The notes under the pieces are model-generated. The model did no database searches. It was not told the origin of the DNA and was given only the letters and a program-made list of their open reading frames with translations. This document shows positions 60,843 through 64,000 of a stretch of DNA of 64,000 bases, piece after piece. Source of the DNA: Crossaster papposus. Taxonomy: Eukaryota; Echinodermata; Asteroidea; Velatida; Solasteridae. The translations under genes and the position numbers were made by a program. The DNA lies in NCBI GenBank assembly GCA_037893245.1, contig JBAIAA010000596.1:248001-312000 (forward strand), in the 5' to 3' direction. The number at the start of each line of letters is the position of its first letter. Position 1 is the first letter of the stretch.

Positions 60843-62098
60843 TAGGCATAATAGTGCGGCAGCTATGTGTATAATATCAGAAGGATTGTGCATTTTGTGG
60901 TAAAAGCACCAAATTTGGTACAGACATTGCTTAATATATAATTAACAAATTTAGATATTGTGCCAAGCTCAATTTTTTTCCTGGGGACCACAAATAGCAA
61001 ATCCAAGATGGCCGCCATCCGATTCCGAATATCTTAAAAATGCCCCAAAATCTTGGGGACAAAATATTTTGCAAACATGAATAAAGTGTCGTTTTTCATA
61101 TTTCCATGTGTGCTGAATGCATTCCAACCAAAAACGAGTTGATAAAATGCACCAATTTGCGTAAATCCAAGATGGCCGCCATGCAAAATCGGAATATCTG
61201 GGGATATACATGTATAACAGATATAACAGATACGCGCCTGTCCCCACACATATCCACCCTGATGTATGGCCCGTTTTGTGTGTTGCAGCAGGGCTGTACG
61301 AGTTGGTGGTATGGCATCGATGGACCTGCCTTTGACAGCAAAGATATGTTTTCTTGCAAGGTCAACACTGGTTTCTGTTGAGGTTCTGCCATACACTCAC
61401 CAGAGTCTTGGGGGTGAAAAAAACCCATCCCGAGGATGGGAACCACTATGGACACTTGTAATGTTGGATTTAATCATACAATTGACCATTTCATTAGTTT
61501 TGGTGCATTTGATCAATTCAATTGGATTCAGCGCGTATGAAAACATAGAAAACAACACTTTATTCATGTTTCAACGACATTTTGTCACAAAGATATGACA
61601 TTTTTTTGGTGGCCATCTTGGATTACTGTTGCTTTAGCAATATCCTACATAATTTTGGATACCTCCATTGTGTTCCTCGCATGTGAAAACCTATGTGTAG
61701 ACACCAAAATCATCTCCCCATCTTGATTCTGTCAAAAGTTATTGCCGATTTCCCATTTGGCCGATTTTGCACGGCGGCCATCTTGGATTTACGCAAATTG
61801 GTGCATTTTATCAACTCGTTTTTGGTTGGAATGCATTCAGCACACATGGAAATATGAAAAACGACACTTTATTCATGTTTGCAAAATATTTTGTCCCCAA
61901 GATTTTGGGGCATTTTTAAGATATTCGGAATCGGATGGCGGCCATCTTGGATTTGCTATTTGTGGTCCCCAGGAAAAAAATTGAGCTTGGCACAATATCT
62001 AAATTTGTTAATTATATATTAAGCAATGTCTGTACCAAATTTGGTGCTTTTACCACAAAATGCACAATTATTTCACGTATCTGCCGCACTATAAGGCT
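60843..62098. mobile_element. 1.25-kb inverted-repeat element with about 300-base arms
   Basis: TAGGCATAATAGTGCGGCAG at the left and CTGCCGCACTATAAGGCTA at the right. Arms 60870-61190 and 61770-62085 are almost identical inverted copies (CCAAGATGGCCGCCAT, AAATGCCCCAAAATCTTGGG, GGAATGCATTCAGCACAC). The interior is about 570 bases with no recognised protein. GTGTAGACACCAAAAT and AAGATGGCCGCCAT are shared with the 37308-40405 element. Confidence 0.8.
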
Positions 62099-62217
62099 AA
62101 ATGTCATCCAAAACCGTAAAATTACGAAAGAGAAAGAAACAGCGACTGAAAAAATGGTCAGTTTGTGAAAGCGTGCTGCGCTATATACGTACGTGCGTAG
62201 CTAGCAGATGTCAGACA

Positions 62218-62305
62218 AGTCGACCGTTGAGACAACTCGCCCGTTGAGACAACTCGCCCGTTGAGACAACTCGACCTTTGGGACAACTCGACCTTTGGGA
62301 GAGCT
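62218..62305 (+). repeat. Tandem repeat, 18-bp unit (GAGACAACTCGCCCGTTG)
   Basis: Five units of (T/G)GAGACAACTCG(A/C)CC(G/T)TT, the last two changed to GGGACAACTCGACCTTT. 62310-63270 contains no recognised gene. Confidence 0.65.
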
Positions 62306-63274
62306 ATAGCTGTACTTCGACGTTTACATTGTTTATAAACAGTTAATGTTGGGCCGACTTTCCTCATGCAATGTTGCCATACTTCTTTGTCGACAAACTG
62401 CAAATTCATTGTACCTTTACCATGTTAATGTTATTAATGCTTGCTATTTACCCTCTGTTAACAATTTAGGTGTAAGCTTAGTCCGAAAAAAACACCAAAA
62501 CGGTGGCGTCCAGAAATTGTGCACACAATCGACCGAGTGCTCCCTAATTGGTCGTGGCGCAATTGAATAATTCTTGAAAAATTCAAGTTTAATATTTACA
62601 AACTTCTTTTAATGTCAGGTTTCAGTCAATAAAAGGGTAAAATATTACTAGATTTCACAGGCGTCTGTACATTTAATGTGACAGTATTTAAAACTGATTT
62701 TTAAATTAACATTGCAGGATTAGGAATGTTGAGGTTTAACGTCCATATAGTAATTATGTGAACCAAGTGCTTGTGTGTAAAGCCCCAAATTTATATTTGA
62801 TGTCAAAAAATAATTAAAAATACAAAAATAATATTGCTTGTACATGTATCAAGTTGTATGAATTGGCCCCAGAATTTGTTTACTGTATGGCATTCAAATA
62901 TGGCTTTCAAATAAAGCTTCAGTTCAGTGCCACTGAATTTTTTGTTTTGTTTAAATGTTAATTGGGCCTAACCGGTTTTCTAAGGAGCATAAATACACGG
63001 CGGGTCTTTTCAAGTGCAGGAAAGAAAATCTAGTTTTATGATTGGCCATTTTTTATTAAGTATTTCCCCGCAATTCACTAAATATCTGTTGTCTTTCCTC
63101 CATGGTATAGCTACTTACGTTAGTCTTACGCGAGAGCTCGGAAGCCATATTGACAAATTTCCGCAAAACGCCCTCTTCGGTTGATTTTCGTCATTTCATG
63201 ACAGAGGCTAATGGTCTACATGAGCGTGGAAGAACGAATGAGATACATTTCAACGTTGGTGGCGCACTTTCTTA

Positions 63275-63415
63275 GGCCCCCCCTCCGCCCCCCCCTGGTC
63301 TATTTTTTGAGTGAGAAAATTGTTCCCCCCTATTTTGAGAATGGACGGTACCACAGCGTTTCGCAATCACAGCCTCGAAGGGCCCCCCTCCGCCCCCCCC
63401 CCTGGTCTAGGTCTT
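63275..63415 (+). repeat. C-rich bounded repeat, partner of 56950-57085
   Basis: Two CCCCCCCTCCGCCCCCCC blocks with CTGGTCTA flank a segment equal to the reverse complement of 57000-57080. 63420-64000 holds no feature I can support. Confidence 0.6.
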
Positions 63416-64000
63416 GCCAAAACCTAGCCTTTAAACAAGGCCACATGTCTGATAGACGCCGAGCGACTAAAAAGAGACTAATCGCGAAAACATGAGTGAC
63501 GTCAGTGCGAATTGCCCAGACAAGTGGCCTTTATCAATCTGGTTTGGATTTCTTATGTTAACCTTTGTTTCCAGTTTGAATCGCTACCTATATGGTAGCG
63601 TCCAATCAGCGAACGTATCTCTGCGTGACGTCAGCTTATATTTGAGTTGGATTAGTTCATTTTACAAACAGGGAATGTCCAATCATGTCACTTACAATAT
63701 TTAGCTCAAATCATTAGTTGCTTCCTAATTTATTGAAATTTTGCATGTAAAATAGATTTAAATGTGATATCTTGTATTTATCATTCATATATTCAACTCA
63801 GAAGCAACATTTATTTACGTTTTTTTTACCTTTTCTTACATGCTTTGATATTGAACGAATCACGAACGAAGCCAACTGGGAGATCGCCGTTCTGATTGGG
63901 CGTATTGACATGCTAATATGTACTATGAATAATTCATGCCGAGCAGTGAAACCTACATTGCAAAAGGCCTCGTGACATTCGTCACTCGGTCGCGCGTTCA

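Overview
This is a window of animal nuclear DNA: introns with GT..AG borders, long AT-rich non-coding stretches, tRNA-derived SINEs, a non-LTR retrotransposon tail and many miniature inverted-repeat elements (MITEs). The two host genes I can assemble, a SUMF2-type gene and an N-acetylneuraminate lyase gene, together with the repeat style, suggest a marine invertebrate deuterostome (echinoderm, hemichordate or amphioxus). That placement is inference; nothing here names a species.

Two genes face each other tail to tail. SUMF2 lies on the + strand in 8 coding exons (8864-24362, 1116 nt, 371 aa). NPL lies on the - strand in 11 coding exons (54513-34885, 924 nt, 307 aa). For both, every exon junction has GT/AG borders and keeps phase, and the joined lengths are exact multiples of three. 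SUMF2 is a secretory-pathway paralogue of the formylglycine-generating enzyme. NPL is the cytosolic enzyme that cleaves sialic acid. I see no functional link between them. A third locus (58026-59504, +) has a broken exon and a possible terminal exon of an unrecognised protein.

Layout: 1-676 retrotransposon 3' end; 677-8860 repeats and no recognised gene; 8864-24362 SUMF2, with intron 1 (5 kb) and intron 2 full of nested transposons and intron 5 holding a minisatellite grown from the 3' half of exon 5; 24363-34880 intergenic MITEs and a SINE; 34885-54513 NPL, whose intron between exons 9 and 10 holds a 3.1-kb inverted-repeat element carrying a damaged 18S rRNA gene with upstream spacer; 52.8-54.8 kb a cluster of foldback elements; 55-64 kb mostly unassigned, with foldbacks, the broken exon and a 1.25-kb inverted-repeat element.

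The main interest is in the mobile DNA: (i) the captured 18S rDNA, (ii) the exon-derived minisatellite that copies a 5' splice site about 18 times, (iii) a modular MITE superfamily whose ends begin TGTGACC, (iv) several unrelated MITE families all sitting at TTAA, and (v) an element family with a built-in 12-bp minisatellite. I found no CRISPR array, operon or prokaryotic feature.
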